A DNA stretch of 64,000 nt from Enterococcaceae bacterium OF42-14pH9A (GCA_027692465.1 JAQEYU010000001.1:372001-436000); one strand, 5' to 3'. Shown: positions 10,575 through 20,041, counted from the stretch's first letter. Notes: generated by a model not told the origin, from the sequence alone. Numbers and translations: made by a program.

Positions 10575-11516
10575 TCACAAAATCAGTTTCAGGAGCAGTG
10601 GGATATAAAGCATATACAATAAGACAGAGTAGCCTAAACTGGAGGCGCCGAACTCCTCATCGGCATGATAATTGCGGGCCAGAATCGGAACGGAATTTTG
10701 CACCGGCATCGATGATTGAATGATGAAGACACTGAGCATCAAAGGCGGTACCGGAAAAAGAAAGCCCAGCCCCCAGACGATCAATGGTGAAATCACGAAC
10801 CGGCCAATCAGTACACCGATGATATCTCTGTTCATTCTAAGATTCTTCAAGCCGCTGAAGTAAACGATGATACCGATGATGAACATTGATAGCGGTGTCG
10901 TCAGATCAGCCAGATAACCGCCAAAATTTGCGATGAAGGAGGGGACAGGCAGCGTGGTCATAACCCAGATCAGACCGATTAAGAAGCCTAAAAGACCAGG
11001 GGTAAAAATTTTTTTCAGCAGCACCAGCGGATGAAAGGAAACGTGGGCCGCTTGGATATCCGGATTGTCCTGAGCTATCTCATAGATCCCGATCGTCCAA
11101 AAAAACGTGGTGTTGACGATATAATACAACAGGACGTAAGGAATCGCCTTTTCACCGAAGATCGCCAGGTTGATAGGCAGTCCGATGAAGATCGTATTGG
11201 AACAGGTGAACATCGTCGTAAAAGTGCCGCGACGACCCGGTGCGACTTTGGCAAACTTGCGGTAGATCAGACTGATTGCAAAGGTGGCGGCCATCGACAG
11301 CAAGGGAATGATCATGCCGGAAAACAAAGAAAGAAATTCAGAGCGGGAAAAATTAGCAGTGATGTTCAGAAACATGTTGAAGGGCAGGGCCAGGTTCAAG
11401 ACGACTTTTGAAAAAACATCGGCGGTTCGATTGGAAAACCACTGTTTGAAAGAAAGGTAATAGCCGAGAAACATCAACGCAAAAATAGCAAAAATATTCA
11501 GGTAGGCTTGGAACAT
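10575..11516 (-). CDS. AEC-family membrane transporter
   Basis: Auxin-efflux-carrier-type permease; bacterial members export or exchange small organic acids, but the substrate here is unknown. The 313-aa protein has about ten hydrophobic segments in two halves. The ATG at 11516 is chosen because AAAGAGG lies eight bases upstream; the in-frame GTG at 11525 abuts that site and is unlikely. It lies downstream of yidC, separated by a terminator. Confidence 0.88.
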   Translation of the reverse strand: MFQAYLNIFAIFALMFLGYYLSFKQWFSNRTADVFSKVVLNLALPFNMFLNITANFSRSEFLSLFSGMIIPLLSMAATFAISLIYRKFAKVAPGRRGTFTTMFTCSNTIFIGLPINLAIFGEKAIPYVLLYYIVNTTFFWTIGIYEIAQDNPDIQAAHVSFHPLVLLKKIFTPGLLGFLIGLIWVMTTLPVPSFIANFGGYLADLTTPLSMFIIGIIVYFSGLKNLRMNRDIIGVLIGRFVISPLIVWGLGFLFPVPPLMLSVFIIQSSMPVQNSVPILARNYHADEEFGASSLGYSVLLYMLYIPLLLKLIL

Positions 11517-11542
11517 ATCAAACACCTCTTTACGAAGAATTT

Positions 11543-11574
11543 AAAAAAGCGTGACGAAATCGATTCCGTCACGC
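11543..11574 (-). terminator. terminator of yidC
   Basis: GCGTGACG / CGTCACGC hairpin with a T6 run on the minus strand directly after the yidC stop. Confidence 0.88.
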
Positions 11575-11586
11575 CCTGGTCAAAGA

Positions 11587-12552
11587 TTATTTTTTATGTT
11601 GCTGTTTACCGGCATTGCGGCCTTTTCCTTGAGGCTGATTCAGCTTTTGATTCCGGTTCTTACTGTCGGAAGCTTTTTCGGCTTTCTTGGGTTCCACTTG
11701 TTGTTTCGGCGGTGTCACCACAACTTTTGGAGGATTGTTTTTCATTTCCTGCTGGATCTGCGCTTTAATCCGTGGTTTCATGATGACGTTGGTGATATAG
11801 GTTTGAAGACAGGCGATAAATCCGCCGACTACCCAGTAAAGTGTCACACCCGCCGGCGCACCGAAGGAGAACATGATGATCATTAACGGCGAAACGATGG
11901 ACATGGTCCGCATTTGTTTTTTCTGCTCTTCCGGGATGCCGATCAGACTGATGACACTTTGCAAGGCATAGAAAACACCGGCGATAATCACGAAGATCAG
12001 GTTCGGCTTGCTCAGATCGATACCGAAGAAGACAGCATTTTGGAGGTTTTCCGAGTAACGGGCTGTCGTATACAAAGCCGAGAAGATCGGCATTTGGATC
12101 AACAGCGGCAAACATCCCATGCCCCCCAGCATGCTGACGCCGTTCTCTTTGTAAACAGCGCTCATTTCCTGTTGGGCTTCCATCTGTTCCTGCTGAGTCG
12201 TTGCAGCCTTCAATTTGGCTTGTACGGCATCCAGCTGCGGTTTGATGTACTGCATTTTTTCTGACTGCACCATTGTTTGGCGAGATTGATGGATCCCCAA
12301 CGGCAAAATAATGAAGCGGACGATCAGTGTTACGAAGATGATAGCCCAGCCCCAGCGATTGTCCCCGCCCACCAGGTTAGCCAGCATTTTCAATAAGGCA
12401 TCCAATGGAGAGACCAGGATCTTATACATAAAACTGGAAGTGTCCGGAATCGCCTTTCCTGCTGCGTCTGTGGTCATCTTGACACAGCCGGATAAAAATA
12501 CGAGGAGCATCAGCATACCGGAACCCAGCAGCCAATTTTTGATTTTTTTCAT
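11587..12552 (-). CDS. yidC: membrane protein insertase YidC (lipoprotein form)
   Basis: Oxa1/YidC insertase that places membrane proteins into the cytoplasmic membrane, alone or with Sec. The 321-aa precursor has a lipoprotein signal with lipobox LSGC (about residues 20-23), five hydrophobic segments, and the 60-kDa insertase block with GCLPLLIQMPIF. The C-terminal tail (about 260-321) is rich in Lys, Gln and Asn, as in ribosome-binding tails of some Firmicute paralogs. ATG at 12552 follows GAAAGGAAG. Transcribed after acyP, but a terminator separates them. Confidence 0.95.
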   Translation of the reverse strand: MKKIKNWLLGSGMLMLLVFLSGCVKMTTDAAGKAIPDTSSFMYKILVSPLDALLKMLANLVGGDNRWGWAIIFVTLIVRFIILPLGIHQSRQTMVQSEKMQYIKPQLDAVQAKLKAATTQQEQMEAQQEMSAVYKENGVSMLGGMGCLPLLIQMPIFSALYTTARYSENLQNAVFFGIDLSKPNLIFVIIAGVFYALQSVISLIGIPEEQKKQMRTMSIVSPLMIIMFSFGAPAGVTLYWVVGGFIACLQTYITNVIMKPRIKAQIQQEMKNNPPKVVVTPPKQQVEPKKAEKASDSKNRNQKLNQPQGKGRNAGKQQHKK

Positions 12553-12687
12553 TGATTTCTTCCTTTCGTCATACACTTTCTTACGTACAGACAGACTCAG
12601 ATCAGTGATGGATCCCTCCTCAAAAAGCCGGTCTTACGGGATTGAAAGTGGAGCGCTACAGCTAAATTGCACAAGAATAATCATACT

Positions 12688-12713
12688 AAAAAAAGCCGTT
12701 GATTTCAACGGCT
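12688..12713 (-). terminator. terminator downstream of the acylphosphatase gene
   Basis: GCCGTTGA / TCAACGGC with a T7 run on the minus strand. Confidence 0.85.
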
Positions 12714-12734
12714 TCATGAAAAAGTCATAGAGTG

Positions 12735-12876
12735 GGACTGAAAATCTCTGGCGAATCCGGGCCTTTTGCCAAAAGCAAGGAGAAAAGTGCCGCTTTTGGA
12801 GGACGAAAGCGACACAGTTACGCTGCAGATCACGGGCAAAGGACCAAAATAGCTGCCGACGGAGTTTTCTGCTACC
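12735..12876 (+). repeat. dispersed intergenic repeat, copy 2
   Basis: Starts near ACTGAAAATCTCTGG, has the core AGCAAGGAGAAAAG and ends AGCTGCCGACGGAGTTTTC. It fills most of the space between acyP and yidC together with the acyP terminator at 12688; no gene is seen in 12553-12919. Confidence 0.7.
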
Positions 12877-12919
12877 CCCTAAACGGCAACGGCTGTCTTA
12901 CCGGTAGTCATCTGCTTAC

Positions 12920-13204
12920 TTAATGAAAAGCATAGGAAACGTCGAAAGTCTTTCGCTCCTTGATTCGAGGGTCATCGGTGATGGTCAGGCGGGCGACCTG
13001 TCCAGCCGGAGAAGGGGACTTGCGAACGGCAGCAATAAAAGCCGTCATCGTCTCGTCATCGGCCACCGCTTCGATTCCGACAGACCCGTCCGCTTCATTC
13101 CAGACGGCACCAGTGACGCCCAGTTGATCAGCGACCATTTTAGTTGTATACCGGAAGCCGACGCCTTGGACCCGTCCGGTAACATTCATATGAACCTTTC
13201 GCAT
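12920..13204 (-). CDS. acyP: acylphosphatase
   Basis: Small enzyme hydrolysing acyl phosphates such as acetyl phosphate or carbamoyl phosphate. The 94-aa protein contains the phosphate-binding signature GRVQGVGFR (about 9-17) and the WNEADGSV catalytic-Asn region. The ATG at 13204 has AAGGAGG at ideal spacing; the longer upstream frame has no such site. It is divergent from the rRNA methyltransferase gene. Confidence 0.95.
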   Translation of the reverse strand: MRKVHMNVTGRVQGVGFRYTTKMVADQLGVTGAVWNEADGSVGIEAVADDETMTAFIAAVRKSPSPAGQVARLTITDDPRIKERKTFDVSYAFH

Positions 13205-13322
13205 TGGAAAACCTCCTTCTTGGAATTCTTTCGCTGTCTTTATGATAACGTTTTTTTTCGTGAGCAACAAGAGATGCGCCGGCAAGTATGCTATAATTCA
13301 GGCAAAGAAACGGAGGAAGACC

Positions 13323-14093
13323 ATGAAAGAGATCCAAGCTGTCAAAAATCCGCTGATCAAGGATTTGCGGAAGCTGCATAAAAAGAAGTATCGCGATGAA
13401 CAGGGCCGCTACTTGTTGGAAGGTTTCCATCTGGTGGAAGAAGCCGCCGCAAATGGCGCTGAAATAAACGCAGTCCTGGTCAATCAACGGGGATTGCAGG
13501 AATGGCGGGAGTGGTTGCAGGAAAATCAGCAGAAGGAGCAATATCTGGTTTCCGATGAAGTCATGGAAGGATTGTCGGATCTGCCTGCACCGCAGGGAAT
13601 CGTCGCGGTGGTGGTCAAAAAAAATCAGGAGCCGAAAATATCAGGCGGGCGCTGGCTGCTATTGGATCGTGTTCAAGACCCGGGCAACGTTGGAACGATG
13701 GTACGGACTGCCGATGCGGCCGGCTTTGCGGGGGTGATCCTCGGCAAAGGCTGCGCGGATCCTTACAGTACCAAAGTTTTGCGCAGTATGCAGGGTAGTA
13801 ATTTTCACCTGCCGATTTTGAATCGTGACCTGGAATTACTTATTCCGGAATTGAAGGCAGCCGGTCTGCCGGTTTACGGAACGGAGCTGAATGAAGAGGC
13901 CCGCGCTTTCCAAACCGTGACCGACCAAGCGGATGTGGCACTAGTGATGGGTAATGAAGGGCAGGGGGTAGCCGAGGATTTGTTAAAAATGACGGATTTA
14001 AATCTCTATATCCCGATTTATGGCAAAGCAGAATCGCTGAATGTTGGCGTTGCCGCGGGAATCTTGATGTATCACTTTTCCGGCAGTTTTTAA
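13323..14093 (+). CDS. SpoU/TrmH-family RNA 2'-O-ribose methyltransferase
   Basis: SAM-dependent RNA methyltransferase with a SPOUT knot, probably acting on 23S rRNA or tRNA. At 256 aa it has an N-terminal substrate-binding domain (about 1-95) and a SpoU domain with RVQDPGNVGTMVRTADAAG, LVMGNEGQG and the LNVGVAAGI block. ATG at 13323 follows GGAGGAAG. In Firmicutes this gene is often found near acyP and yidC, as here. The exact target base is unknown. Confidence 0.92.
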   Translation: MKEIQAVKNPLIKDLRKLHKKKYRDEQGRYLLEGFHLVEEAAANGAEINAVLVNQRGLQEWREWLQENQQKEQYLVSDEVMEGLSDLPAPQGIVAVVVKKNQEPKISGGRWLLLDRVQDPGNVGTMVRTADAAGFAGVILGKGCADPYSTKVLRSMQGSNFHLPILNRDLELLIPELKAAGLPVYGTELNEEARAFQTVTDQADVALVMGNEGQGVAEDLLKMTDLNLYIPIYGKAESLNVGVAAGILMYHFSGSF

Positions 14094-14199
14094 AGATGTG
14101 TTAAGCTTAGTTGCTCCTTACACTTCTGTAAGTTGAATGGTGCTATACTGTATCCAGTTGCAAAAAGAGTACATTTAACTTAAAGGGGACTGCAAATCT

Positions 14200-14703
14200 A
14201 TGACCGAAAAATGGCAAGATGATCCGGAATACGTAGGATATATCGAGGACTTACTGGCAACCGAAGCGGTCCAAAAACTGGCAAACTACACCCAACACGT
14301 AAACTCTACCCGCTTGGAACATTCGCTGAGCGTTTCTTATTACAGTTATAAATTGGCAAAAAAATGGGGCGGGGATGCCCGTGCCACAGCTCGTGCGGGT
14401 TTGCTCCACGATCTGTTTTACTATGACTGGCGTACCACCAAGTTTGACGAGGGCAGTCATGCCTATATGCATCCGCGGATTGCTGTGAAAAATGCTGAAA
14501 AAATCACGGAGCTTTCCGATCTGGAGCGAGATATCATCTTGAAACATATGTGGGGAGCGACCATCGCACCGCCGAAATACAAAGAAAGTTATATCGTTAC
14601 GATGGTGGATAAATACTGCGCCATCAAAGAAGCTTCTGAACCTGTGACCGAAAACATGCGTCGCAGATGGCGTCAATGGTTCCCTAAAAAACAATCTATC
14701 TAA
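14200..14703 (+). CDS. HD-domain phosphohydrolase
   Basis: Predicted metal-dependent phosphohydrolase of 167 aa. The HD pattern is visible: RLEHSLSV (about 38-45), LLHDLFYYD (about 67-75), a later HMW (about 112-114) and VDKYCA, giving H, HD, H, D ligands. The substrate is unknown; related small HD proteins act on nucleotides. It has its own terminator and a TATACT -10 at 14144 without a convincing -35. Confidence 0.85.
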   Translation: MTEKWQDDPEYVGYIEDLLATEAVQKLANYTQHVNSTRLEHSLSVSYYSYKLAKKWGGDARATARAGLLHDLFYYDWRTTKFDEGSHAYMHPRIAVKNAEKITELSDLERDIILKHMWGATIAPPKYKESYIVTMVDKYCAIKEASEPVTENMRRRWRQWFPKKQSI

Positions 14704-14716
14704 ACCAGTAATTAAC

Positions 14717-14751
14717 AACGCCCCCTCCGAGTCTGGAGAGGGCGTTTTTTT
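14717..14751 (+). terminator. terminator of the HD-hydrolase gene
   Basis: AACGCCCCCTCC pairs with GGAGAGGGCGTT, followed by a T run. Confidence 0.9.
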
Positions 14752-14763
14752 GCGTATGTCTAA

Positions 14764-14913
14764 GGTGTCTCTGAAAACTCCAGCGGCGGCTATTTTGATC
14801 CTTTCCCCGCAATCTGTATCGTAAATGTACAACTTTATCCATAAGCTGCGCCTTACTTCTTGATTTCAGCAAATCCCAAAAAAGCTGGATTTGCCCGGCA
14901 TTTTCAGGCGCCG
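14764..14913 (-). repeat. dispersed intergenic repeat, copy 3 (inverted)
   Basis: On the minus strand it reads CCTGAAAATGCCGGG...GAAATCAAGAAGTAAG...AGCCGCCGCTGGAGTTTTCAG, matching copies 2 and 4 end to end. It lies between two convergent genes. Confidence 0.75.
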
Positions 14914-14977
14914 GGATCAAAGCGTCATTTTCCGATTGTGGTCAGACGGGGGTCTCGCAATAAACAGCGAGATTGTG

Positions 14978-16183
14978 TTAATTAAAGAAAAACCTGAGCA
15001 GGGCTCCCAGGACAGTGATCACCAAAATTGTTGCAACTACCAGCAGATGGCGCCGTTTGTTCATCATCAAAATTGCGATGTATTCCCGCAAAAAGGCATT
15101 CGGCAGGTAATAAAGGGCAGTTTTAGCACCAATCCCATCAGCTTTCAAACCGGCTTGTCGGGCGAACATCCCGCCCCGGAAGATGTGGTAATTGTTGGAG
15201 CTGAAGATAGCCTTATAGCCTTCCGGAGAGTGTTGATCCATTATCTTTTTGGAAAAGCCCATGTTTTCCAAGGTGGTGGTTGAACGGTCTTCCAGAAGAA
15301 TAGCCTCTTGCGGCACGCCTTGCTCCAAAGCGTAAGCCGCCATGGCCGCCGCCTCCGAAATCTTTTCATCTGGTCCTTGACCACCGGACATCACCAGTTT
15401 TGCCTGCTTCTTTTTGGCTTTTAGCTGCAGTCGGTAAAAGGCAATCGCCTTGTCGATGCGACGAGCCAAAAGAGGCGAAACCCGTTCTCCACCCAAGAGG
15501 CCGGCCCCCAAAACGATGATATAGTCCTGATTATAACGGGGATGATTGAATTGATAGAGGACCGAGACGGTCAAAAAATTGTAAAATACAACGAAAAAAT
15601 ACAACATGATCAACGGCAAGCAGCTGAGAAAACTTGTGAGCCAACCGGGAAGCTGCTGAGCAATGAAATAATCGTAGATTAAAAAGAAGGTCAAAAACAA
15701 GGCCAGCAACAGGGTCAGCAGGTTGGCCAGAGAATGAGATTCCTTTTTGATTACCACTGCTGCGTTCCAATAAAGGAAGATCACCAGGGTCACGATCCCG
15801 AAAGCCGCTACCAGTACCAGCGCCACCAGTGCGACCGCTAACAGACCCCCGACGATCAGGCTGCTGGTAGAAAACAGATTGTAGACCAGATAGGCACCGA
15901 AGACGATCAGGAAAAGATTGAAGAGCAGACCGTTGATCAGCCGAGCTTTTTCTCTAAAATAGGACCACAGAAAAATTCCGAAAAAAAGCAGCGGGATCAA
16001 GACAAAAAAGCTGCCGATGCGCAGTTCGTTGATCGTTAAATAGATAAAAAGGGCAGTCAACGACCAGATACAGCAAAAAAAGAAGGTATCCGGATCATCC
16101 TGGCGCCGCCGCCAAAAGACCATTGCTGCATTGCCCAAAAAGAAGATCACTGCAAAGATGATCTCCGGCAAAATTGTTGTCAT
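14978..16183 (-). CDS. YdcF/ElyC-family membrane protein (DUF218)
   Basis: 401-aa protein with an N-terminal half of about seven hydrophobic segments (to about residue 235) followed by a DUF218/YdcF domain with IVLGAGLLGGERVSPLLARR (about 248-267), VMSGGQG and EDRSTTTLENM, and a final C-terminal membrane helix. YdcF-type proteins are linked to envelope maintenance, but the reaction is unclear. ATG at 16183 follows GAGGAGGC. A possible extended -10 TGCTATACT (complement of about 16422-16430) lies 240 bases upstream. Confidence 0.88.
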   Translation of the reverse strand: MTTILPEIIFAVIFFLGNAAMVFWRRRQDDPDTFFFCCIWSLTALFIYLTINELRIGSFFVLIPLLFFGIFLWSYFREKARLINGLLFNLFLIVFGAYLVYNLFSTSSLIVGGLLAVALVALVLVAAFGIVTLVIFLYWNAAVVIKKESHSLANLLTLLLALFLTFFLIYDYFIAQQLPGWLTSFLSCLPLIMLYFFVVFYNFLTVSVLYQFNHPRYNQDYIIVLGAGLLGGERVSPLLARRIDKAIAFYRLQLKAKKKQAKLVMSGGQGPDEKISEAAAMAAYALEQGVPQEAILLEDRSTTTLENMGFSKKIMDQHSPEGYKAIFSSNNYHIFRGGMFARQAGLKADGIGAKTALYYLPNAFLREYIAILMMNKRRHLLVVATILVITVLGALLRFFFN

Positions 16184-16835
16184 AAAAAAGCCTCCTCGAT
16201 AAAACTGATGTACAGTGCCGGCAGAGTCCCGGTGTGTTACTACCTGCTTGTGGGCACTATAAGTTATTCTATTCGTTATCCGGTCATCCGGCAAAGTTGA
16301 CAGCTGTTATTGGGGCTCTTTTTTGGAGGCAGCAGGTGGACCGCACTGCTGGTCGTGATTACGACAACCATCGTAAAAAGATTTTTCCCCGTGCCTTCAT
16401 AACAGCTGATTGATCATATTCAGTATAGCAAATTTCCCAATGATTGTTTGAAAAAAGTCCTGGAAGTTATTGGAAATCCAGGATAAAAACTTAGGGCGTG
16501 TCTGAAAACCTCTGGGGAATCAAGCTTTTTACGGACTTTTCCCGAAATCAAGGAGTAAAGCTGTCGCTAGGTTTCTGCGGTGTTAAAGTTGCGCATTTCT
16601 GACGCAGCTTGCGGTCAAAAAAGCAAAATATCTGCTATTGGCATTTTCTGACACGCATTAAATCATGCCCGTAAGTTCAGTGTTTTGCAGTTTTGCGGTA
16701 CAATGAAGTCAGAAATGTGCGTCAAAGGACTCGAATGACGAACGTTGCGTCGGTCCAAAGAGTAGGAGAAATTCTGTTGATTATTTATCAGACGACGCAG
16801 TGAGAACAAAGGCTATATTTTGAGGAGGAAATAAG
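16184..16835. other. long intergenic region between divergent genes
   Basis: About 650 bases without a supportable coding frame. It holds the ydcF-type promoter region (minus strand), dispersed repeat copy 4, and a TACAAT element at 16699 that may serve the GyrI-like gene. Confidence 0.6.
16497..16657 (+). repeat. dispersed intergenic repeat, copy 4
   Basis: Begins GTGTCTGAAAACCTCTGG, has the core AAATCAAGGAGTAAAG and ends GGCATTTTCTGACACGC. The outer GTGTCTGAAAA / TTTTCTGACAC ends are inverted repeats of each other. Confidence 0.78.
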
Positions 16836-17327
16836 ATGGAGATTGGAGAGGTGCAAAAAGTGCGGCTGCCGGCGTTTACAGTCATTGGAAAACTGGGATC
16901 CGGGCTGGCAGAAGACGGCTCTTCCTGGGTACCGCCGTTATGGGAAGCGGCAAATGAGCATTTTGAGGAGCTGGGTTCGGTGGTGGACCAAGAGGCGCTG
17001 ACCGGAATCAGGATGTGGGGCTTAATGAGTGATTCTTCTGCTTGGCTGCTTCCCTGGCAGGATGTTGGCTGCTATCTGGCGGGTATGGAAGTTCCTGCCG
17101 ATACACCGACGCCCCCTGATTGGATTCGCTGGAACATGCTGGCGATGGAATACTTGATCGTTAAAACCAATACTCGTGAGCTTTCTTCCATGACAGAGAA
17201 GATGCTGACAGAGATTATGGCGCAGCAAGAAGCGACACTGGCCGCTGCGATTCAGGAATTTTATGATCCCGAATTCGAGCCGGGGGAAGTTGTGCTGTAT
17301 TTCCCAACCAAAATCATCAATGAATGA
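16836..17327 (+). CDS. GyrI-like / AraC effector-binding-domain protein
   Basis: 163-aa stand-alone small-molecule-binding domain of the GyrI/SAV2555 type (SHS2 fold); such proteins bind hydrophobic compounds or drugs and have no DNA-binding part. Features are the N-terminal strand VQKVRLPAFTVIG, the MWGLMSD segment and the C-terminal FEPGEVVLYFPTKI. ATG at 16836 follows GAGGAGGAAATAAG. No partner gene is adjacent. Confidence 0.8.
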   Translation: MEIGEVQKVRLPAFTVIGKLGSGLAEDGSSWVPPLWEAANEHFEELGSVVDQEALTGIRMWGLMSDSSAWLLPWQDVGCYLAGMEVPADTPTPPDWIRWNMLAMEYLIVKTNTRELSSMTEKMLTEIMAQQEATLAAAIQEFYDPEFEPGEVVLYFPTKIINE

Positions 17328-17422
17328 TCGCTGAATACAAGAAGGGGAAGAGAAAACAGGCGGTGCCTGGCGGTAACGGTCTTTTGCCGGTTCCAGTGTG
17401 CCATTGCTGGGGAGACAGCTGC

Positions 17423-17459
17423 AAAAAAAGCGGAGGAGCGGCTGCTCCTTCGCTTTTTT
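17423..17459. terminator. bidirectional terminator between GyrI-like gene and dacA
   Basis: AAAAAAGCGGAGGAGC and GCTCCTTCGCTTTTTT form a long hairpin with A and T flanks. Confidence 0.9.
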
Positions 17460-17523
17460 CGATAGGCAGATCATTGGCAAACGAATCAGTTGTTGCTAAC
17501 TGCTTGTGCCGGATCCAGGGTTT

Positions 17524-18828
17524 TTAAAATAGATTTGAAAAGAAATCTTTGATATTACGTCCCAGGAGAACAAAGAAGTTGGCTTTCGCCACACTTTGAT
17601 CCACGATGATTTCTGATTCATGGGTCGTATCGTCGAGGTAACCCAAATCATCTTGTTCAAGCGTAACGACAGCGGTTCCCAGTTTGTCACCTTTCATGAC
17701 GGGGGCCTGCAGTTCACCGCTGCTGGCAGCCTTATTCAAATGAGGTGTAACTTTCAGCTGTGTCTTGTCCATATCGTTACGAACCCACAGCGAAACAGCG
17801 CTTTTTAAAGCAACTTTAGTCGTCAATTCTTCACCGTCTTTGACCTTGACAGTAGCCATCTCCGGTAGGCGGCTCTCTGCAGGGAGGACCTCTTCTTTTT
17901 TCCAGTTGGCGTAGGTGTAATCCATCAATTTTGCGGTCTCGATGAAGCGGGCGCTGGGATCCTGCTCATGATTGGTGGCATTCAGGACAACAGTGATGAT
18001 CCGCTGACCGTCTTTGATCATGGTACCGACAAAACACGCACCAGCCAGATCCGTTGTCCCGGTCTTCAAACCATCCACGCCTTCTTTGTAATTCAAAAAG
18101 CCGGGCAGCATCCAGTTCCAATTGACCATTTCGACTTCTGAAGTAGTGCCCTCAGCAAAAATTTTCGTCGGTGTCTTGGCTGTTTCCAAGGCTTCCGGGA
18201 AGTCTTGAAGCAGGTGACGAGCAACGATCGCAACATCTTTGGCCGACATCAGATTCTCATCGTCTTTGTCCGTGCCTGGATAGATATTCTCACCCAGGTA
18301 GCTGTTGTTCAGACCAGAAGCATTCACAAGGGTCGCATCTTTGATCCCCCATGACTCGACTTTTTTTCGCATCATGTCGACAAATTCAGGCTCACTGCCG
18401 GCGATCTTTTCTGCCAACGCCACAATCGCAGCATTTCCGGATGCGATGAAGCTGGCTTCGAAAAGTTCCTTGACGGAGTATTGTTCTCCGGCATTCAAAG
18501 CGACATTGGAAAGGTCGGGAGCGACACTCAGGCTGGCAACGTCTTCAGAGATGGTCACAGGATCTTCCCAGCTCAGCTTGCCTTCTTTTACCTGCTCTTC
18601 AATCAGGTACAAACCGATGATTTTTGTTACCGAGGCGATCCCCATCGGTTTGTCGGCATCTTGTGCATAAAAAACTTTGCCGGTTTCAAAGTCGACCGAC
18701 AGTGCCGCTTTGGAAGCAACAGAAAAGCTGCTCTCAGCTGCATTTACTTCTCTTGGAAGGCAGATAGCAGCAACAGTCAGAAAAAGGGCCAAAAAGGGCA
18801 GGAAAATGCAGCGAATGCGTTTTGTCAT
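17524..18828 (-). CDS. dacA: D-alanyl-D-alanine carboxypeptidase (PBP5/DacA type)
   Basis: Low-molecular-weight penicillin-binding protein that trims the terminal D-Ala from peptidoglycan stem peptides. The 434-aa precursor has a signal peptide (about 1-30, cleavage near VNA), SxxK motif SVTK (66-69), SGN (130-132), and KTG in LKTGTTD (about 256). A C-terminal PBP5 beta domain and an amphipathic tail (VLLGRNIKDFFSNLF) that likely anchors it to the membrane follow. ATG is preceded by ATAGGAGTC. Confidence 0.95.
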   Translation of the reverse strand: MTKRIRCIFLPFLALFLTVAAICLPREVNAAESSFSVASKAALSVDFETGKVFYAQDADKPMGIASVTKIIGLYLIEEQVKEGKLSWEDPVTISEDVASLSVAPDLSNVALNAGEQYSVKELFEASFIASGNAAIVALAEKIAGSEPEFVDMMRKKVESWGIKDATLVNASGLNNSYLGENIYPGTDKDDENLMSAKDVAIVARHLLQDFPEALETAKTPTKIFAEGTTSEVEMVNWNWMLPGFLNYKEGVDGLKTGTTDLAGACFVGTMIKDGQRIITVVLNATNHEQDPSARFIETAKLMDYTYANWKKEEVLPAESRLPEMATVKVKDGEELTTKVALKSAVSLWVRNDMDKTQLKVTPHLNKAASSGELQAPVMKGDKLGTAVVTLEQDDLGYLDDTTHESEIIVDQSVAKANFFVLLGRNIKDFFSNLF

Positions 18829-19182
18829 AATGAGACTCCTATTCGATAAAAGGTATTTGTCATATCAAATCCAAATTCTAACAAAGATTTCCTGCAGATT
18901 CAACGCTTGCCGCAAGACTTTAATGTTTTTTCAGGTGAAAGCTAGGAGAAGTCGAACTATTTCAATCGCCGAATAAACGATGAAAGACCAAAAGCGGCTG
19001 CCCGGTTTGCCGCTAAATAAATGAAGCGGACTTTGCAGCTGCTCACAGGACAGGCGCAGCAAATACTGCTCTAGTAGTCAACACTGCCTATTCAGCTATG
19101 CAGGGAATAAGCGCAGCGGTTTATGTAGCCAAAATAAAAAACTGTCGCAACATGGCGGCAGTTAGTAAGTGTATGGGCAAAA
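18829..19182. other. intergenic region upstream of dacA
   Basis: About 350 bases with no supportable gene. It carries the leftward dacA promoter (not resolved), a hairpin AGCGGC...GCCGCT near 18982-19013, and the terminator of the small gene to its right. Confidence 0.5.
19131..19162 (-). terminator. terminator of the 48-aa membrane peptide gene
   Basis: AACTGCCGC...GCGACAGTT on the minus strand, followed by TTTTTTATTTT. Confidence 0.75.
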
Positions 19183-19329
19183 TCAGCGGCGGTAGTCGTC
19201 TTTGACGCGGACAGGCACCTTTTCCATTCGGTTTTCCATCGTGATGTATTGGAAGACCGCATAAGCAGAAACTCCCAAAATCAAGATCAGAGACAGCAGT
19301 GAAAACAATGTGATCAATGTCATAAACAT
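19183..19329 (-). CDS. small single-span membrane protein (48 aa), unknown
   Basis: Uncharacterised. The ATG at 19329 has an excellent AAAGGAGGTC site at correct spacing, and a terminator follows the stop, so the gene is very likely real. The peptide has one hydrophobic helix (about residues 3-27) and a charged cytoplasmic tail ending VKDDYRR. It is read in the same direction as dacA and the DUF4828 gene but looks like its own unit. I do not recognise a family. Confidence 0.75.
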   Translation of the reverse strand: MFMTLITLFSLLSLILILGVSAYAVFQYITMENRMEKVPVRVKDDYRR

Positions 19330-19523
19330 AGAAAAGACCTCCTTTACAGAAACTTCGATAGATAGCAGTTTATTTACAGTAGCTTTAAATTTCTTTACAA
19401 ATCAATTATAACAGTTATTTTCAGTTTCAACGAGAAAAATGCTTCAAAACAGAGCCGTAAAAACGGGTAATTGTCAGCAAAGGAGCCAGCAGTGTCGCAA
19501 GCAGTTGCTGGCGGCTGACTTGA

Positions 19524-19880
19524 CTATTCGTCGTAAGGCTCCAGAGGATAGCTGTGACCTTCTGTTTCATCATAGAAAGTCAGTTTATCGCCGTTTCTTT
19601 CAAAAATAATATGATAGCCCATCTTATCCAGGAAAACCAGTCGATTCGGAGAAAGCTCGACGATGGAGACCGGTTCGGGCCGATCCTGAAACAATACTTG
19701 GTAATCAGGAGTGACAGAAACGATCACTTCAGGATGTTGTCGATCTTTTTGATAGCGCCATTTTCCGATATACTCCTGATAATAGTTGCGCAACGGTGCC
19801 TGGCGGCGTTTGACGGCCAATGATCCAATGAGACCGGTTACGATAGAAACGCCGACCAAGATCGGAAAACGTTTTTTCAT
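19524..19880 (-). CDS. DUF4828-like secreted or anchored protein
   Basis: 118-aa protein with an N-terminal hydrophobic segment (about 5-22) followed by a small beta-rich domain (IGKWRYQ, YQVLFQD, LVFLDKMGYHIIFERNG, LTFYDETEGHSYPLEP). This pattern fits the DUF4828 family of lactic acid bacteria, function unknown. The ATG at 19880 has GAGGTGATTCC upstream; a longer form from 19910 lacks a ribosome site. It is divergent from sfsA. Confidence 0.7.
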   Translation of the reverse strand: MKKRFPILVGVSIVTGLIGSLAVKRRQAPLRNYYQEYIGKWRYQKDRQHPEVIVSVTPDYQVLFQDRPEPVSIVELSPNRLVFLDKMGYHIIFERNGDKLTFYDETEGHSYPLEPYDE

Positions 19881-20041
19881 GGAATCACCTCGAGTTTTTC
19901 CAAAAGCCAATGGAGATCACAGGCTTTGTGGTAGGATATTTGTTAAAGTATAGCATAGGACTCGATCTGCTTCCTCGGTCTTAAGGTGGACTTTAGCAAG
20001 TCTTTAAGATATTTATGGTACTATTTTGGCAGGTGAGGAAA

